In this document: positions 51,876 through 53,808 of the stretch, one piece after another
How positions within the stretch are numbered: position 1 is the first letter of the stretch
How the letters are laid out: the number at the start of each line of letters is the position of its first letter
Assembly (NCBI GenBank): GCA_021778415.1
Contig: JAJYCL010000021.1
Location: forward strand, 1-53,808
DNA from: a bacterium
GTDB taxonomy: Bacteria; Vulcanimicrobiota; Vulcanimicrobiia; Vulcanimicrobiales; Vulcanimicrobiaceae
Length of the DNA stretch: 53,808 nt
Direction: 5' to 3'
The notes under the pieces: generated by a model
What the model was told of the DNA's origin: nothing
The model's database searches: none
The model's input: only the letters and a program-made list of their open reading frames with translations
Position numbers and translations under genes: made by a program

Positions 51876-53129
51876 ATGTCTCCAAGTGAACTTGCCGATG
51901 AGGTTCATGAAAATTATCGGCGTTATGTGAACCCGCCATTGGCGCGAGTGATGAAGCTTTCGGGTTCTCCCATTGAAGTGCGAGCTCAAGGGTGCACGAT
52001 TTGGGATCACAATGGCAAAGCGTATCTCGATTTTGCCGGAGGCTACGGCGTTTTTACCTTGGGACATTCACACCCGCGCGTCATCGCGGCTGTTCGCGAA
52101 CAACTCGAATGTATGTCGCTATCGGGTAAGACGATGTTCAATGTGCTTTTAGGCCGAGCGAGCCGTCGATTAGCGGAATTAACTCCCGGCGATTTGCAAA
52201 TTTCGTTTTGGTGTAATAGCGGAACGGAAGCACTCGAAGGCGCTATTAAGCTCGCACGCAAGGCAACGGGGCGCAGCAAAATCGTTGCAACGCATAATGC
52301 ATATCACGGAAAAACCTTGGGGGCGCTTTCAATTAGCGGGCGAGAGGCGTTTCAAGAGCCATTTCGACCATTGTTAACCGATGTTGCCCATGTGCCGTTC
52401 GGAGATTCGGAAGCGCTCGATGCTGCGCTCGTCGACGCCGCCGCATTTGTTGTCGAGCCGGTGCAAGGAGAAGGCGGTGTCAACGTTCCTCCACTGGGGT
52501 ATTTGCGCGATGTGCGCGAAGCCTGCGATCGACACGGCGTGGTGTTTATCGCCGATGAAGTGCAAACTGGGCTCGGACGTTGCGGATATCTCTTTGCGTG
52601 CGAGCGTGATAACGTCGTTCCCGATGTGATGACGCTGGCAAAAGGTCTCTCCGGTGGTATTATTCCCGTCGGGGCGTACATCGCGCGAGCGGAGATTTGG
52701 AATCGGGCATACGCTAAAGCGCCGCTTTTGCATACGTCGACGTTTGGCGGGAACGAATTAGCCTGCGCGGCGGCACTTGCGGCAATGGACGTTCTCGTCG
52801 ATGACGCGCTTGTTGCAAACGCGAGCATTCGCGGCGAGCAGTTGCTAGCCGGTGCTCGGGATTTGGCTGCGCGCTATCCCGAAGTGATTTCCGCGGCAAG
52901 AGGTTTAGGGCTGCTCGTCGGAATTGAACTGCGCAACGAAGGGTACGGAGGTTGGATTATTCCTGAAATGCTCAAAGCCGGTGTTACTGCTGCATGGACG
53001 CTCAATCAGCAGCGGGTCATTCGCCTCGAACCCCCGCTCATCGTCACTGAAGACCAGGTTAAACGCGCGCTTGCCGCAATGGAGGCAGGGGTGGTCGCCG
53101 CCCACGAGAACCTCGGCGCGCTAGCATAA
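51876..53129 (+). CDS. Class III (ornithine/putrescine-type) PLP aminotransferase
   Basis: A 417-residue class III aminotransferase (acetylornithine, putrescine or 4-aminobutyrate type). The start is the ATG at 51876 (MSPSELADEVHENY); the longer frame overprints dus. DFAGGYGVFTLGHSHPRVI, NSGTEALEGAIKLAR (phosphate loop), EPVQGEGGVNVPPLGYL, FIADEVQTGLGR with the catalytic Asp, and the PLP lysine motif TLAKGLSGG are present. The C-terminal WTLNQQRVIRLEPPL resembles putrescine aminotransferase more than ArgD. It shares one base with the SRPBCC gene. Polyamine catabolism is a plausible role. Confidence 0.85.
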   Translation: MSPSELADEVHENYRRYVNPPLARVMKLSGSPIEVRAQGCTIWDHNGKAYLDFAGGYGVFTLGHSHPRVIAAVREQLECMSLSGKTMFNVLLGRASRRLAELTPGDLQISFWCNSGTEALEGAIKLARKATGRSKIVATHNAYHGKTLGALSISGREAFQEPFRPLLTDVAHVPFGDSEALDAALVDAAAFVVEPVQGEGGVNVPPLGYLRDVREACDRHGVVFIADEVQTGLGRCGYLFACERDNVVPDVMTLAKGLSGGIIPVGAYIARAEIWNRAYAKAPLLHTSTFGGNELACAAALAAMDVLVDDALVANASIRGEQLLAGARDLAARYPEVISAARGLGLLVGIELRNEGYGGWIIPEMLKAGVTAAWTLNQQRVIRLEPPLIVTEDQVKRALAAMEAGVVAAHENLGALA

Positions 53130-53566
53130 TGCCAAATGTCGAATGTTCTGTGAGCGTTGCCGCGCCAGCTCGCCACGTCTATACTCTCGCAAAAGATCAA
53201 GAACGCTTCCCGCAGTTTATGCCGGACGTGGAATCTGTGAGTGTCGTCGAACGTTACCCGACGCATATTGTGACACGTTGGAAAACATTGGTTGAAGAGG
53301 CGCCGATCGAGTGGCTTGAGGAAGATCGCTTCAATGACGACGGATTGCGAATCGATTATAATTTGATCGAAGGCGATCTCGACCGCTTTGAAGGCGCGTG
53401 GACGTTTGAGGAGCACGATGGAATGACCATTGTCACCTTGACAGTCGATTACGATTTCGGTGTTCCAACGTTGGCCGAGCTCATCGGCCCGACGCTGCAC
53501 AAAAAAGTGCGTGAGAACAGTGAAATGATGCTTGCGGCGCTCAAGCGTGAAGCAGAAGCCGGATGA
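53129..53566 (+). CDS. SRPBCC/COQ10-type lipid-binding domain protein
   Basis: A 145-residue protein with the START-like helix-grip fold of the SRPBCC family (polyketide cyclase, aromatase, coenzyme-Q-binding). The start PNVECSVSVAAPARHVYTLAKD and the motif FPQFMPDVESVSVVER fit, as do the GAWTFEEHDG strand and the long C-terminal helix. It begins at the stop of the aminotransferase and overlaps the next gene by 4 bp, so all three are likely one operon. A hydrophobic ligand pocket is predicted, possibly for a lipid or fatty intermediate. Confidence 0.78.
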   Translation: MPNVECSVSVAAPARHVYTLAKDQERFPQFMPDVESVSVVERYPTHIVTRWKTLVEEAPIEWLEEDRFNDDGLRIDYNLIEGDLDRFEGAWTFEEHDGMTIVTLTVDYDFGVPTLAELIGPTLHKKVRENSEMMLAALKREAEAG

Positions 53567-53808
53567 GCGTCAACACGCCGAAATTTTGTTTCGTTGTTCA
53601 TCCGCTTTCCCTTGAGGACGTAGCGCGATACGAACCCGGCGCAAAAGGAAAAGGCGCACCGATTATTCGAAAAATTATGGAATGGATGCCGCCGTGGGCT
53701 GCCGTGCATGTTACCGGAGTGCAAGCACCTGACGGGCGCGAGACGGAAGGCTGGTTTGTCAGCGCTCCGCTTCTCCCGGAACAAATGATGTCGTTTCCTC
53801 GCGAAGAG
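53563..53808 (+). CDS. Acyl-ACP reductase-like protein (N-terminus only; cut by window end)
   Basis: The first 82 residues of a gene continuing past the window. FCFVVHPLSLEDVARYEPGA, MPPWAAVHVTGVQAPDG and TEGWFVSAPLLPEQMM follow the layout of long-chain acyl-ACP reductase N-termini (in cyanobacterial AAR: an HLTSLEHA-like start, then VTSVTGQTIEGK and FLPEML). The match is from memory of family sequences and covers only the N-terminal domain; the NAD(P)-binding part is not in the window. It overlaps the SRPBCC gene by 4 bp (ATGA). An alternative is an uncharacterised dehydrogenase of the shikimate dehydrogenase-like group. Confidence 0.5.
   Translation, partial: MSVNTPKFCFVVHPLSLEDVARYEPGAKGKGAPIIRKIMEWMPPWAAVHVTGVQAPDGRETEGWFVSAPLLPEQMMSFPREE

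Overview
The window is about 54 kb of moderately GC-rich bacterial chromosome with 52 intact or partial protein genes and one frameshifted gene. I see no rRNA or tRNA gene, no CRISPR array, and no transposase or phage gene. A TonB-dependent receptor, lipoproteins and a nonulosonic-acid glycan cluster imply a diderm (Gram-negative) envelope. The LexA operators, however, are of the Gram-positive/Bacillus type (CGAAC-N4-GTTTG), and pantothenate kinase is type III. This mix, with lysine 5,6-aminomutase and many PilZ/FHA-type small proteins, suggests an uncultivated phylum such as Candidatus Eremiobacterota (WPS-2). That assignment is inference from gene content and was not checked by search.

1-18 kb, minus strand: a surface-glycan island. 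Nucleotidyltransferase PtmE, LegI/NeuB, LegG/NeuC, LegH/NeuD, LegB and LegC form an almost complete legionaminic-acid-type route through a nucleotide-linked GlcNAc intermediate. Four tightly coupled genes follow: NAD-dependent epimerase, acetolactate-synthase-like TPP enzyme, Gfo/Idh/MocA oxidoreductase and SDR. They may make a modified sugar. legC carries a one-base frameshift in a homopolymer, and no CMP-sugar synthetase is present in the window. Two large polytopic membrane proteins (glycosyltransferase-like) and a truncated acyltransferase 3 gene complete the island. A PLP aminotransferase sits at its promoter-proximal end.

18-24 kb: a vapBC toxin-antitoxin pair bracketed by a perfect 20-bp direct repeat; an ECF sigma / anti-sigma / membrane-protein operon; dTDP-rhamnose genes rfbC and rfbD on either side of a secreted phosphoesterase. 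24-36 kb, plus strand: lysine 5,6-aminomutase (kamDE), a PilZ protein, GDP-6-deoxyhexose genes (gmd and an rmd-like gene), a membrane methyltransferase, a thiolase / hydroxyacyl-CoA dehydrogenase / acyl-CoA dehydrogenase run, and sucCD. Amino-acid and fatty-acid carbon would feed CoA thioesters and the TCA cycle.

36-45 kb: a 1320-residue TonB-dependent receptor; a divergent pair of lexA and a small LysM membrane protein (a YneA-like SOS division-inhibitor candidate) with three LexA-type boxes between them; an orphan PTS EIIC gene coupled to a methionine gamma-lyase-family gene; a PilZ protein. Palindromic REP-like elements fill the gaps at 33.5 kb and 44.3 kb. 45-54 kb: FHA protein, panC-coaBC-coaX coenzyme A operon, two paralogous lipoproteins with matching promoters, dus, and a terminal operon of class III aminotransferase, SRPBCC protein and the start of an acyl-ACP-reductase-like gene cut by the window end.
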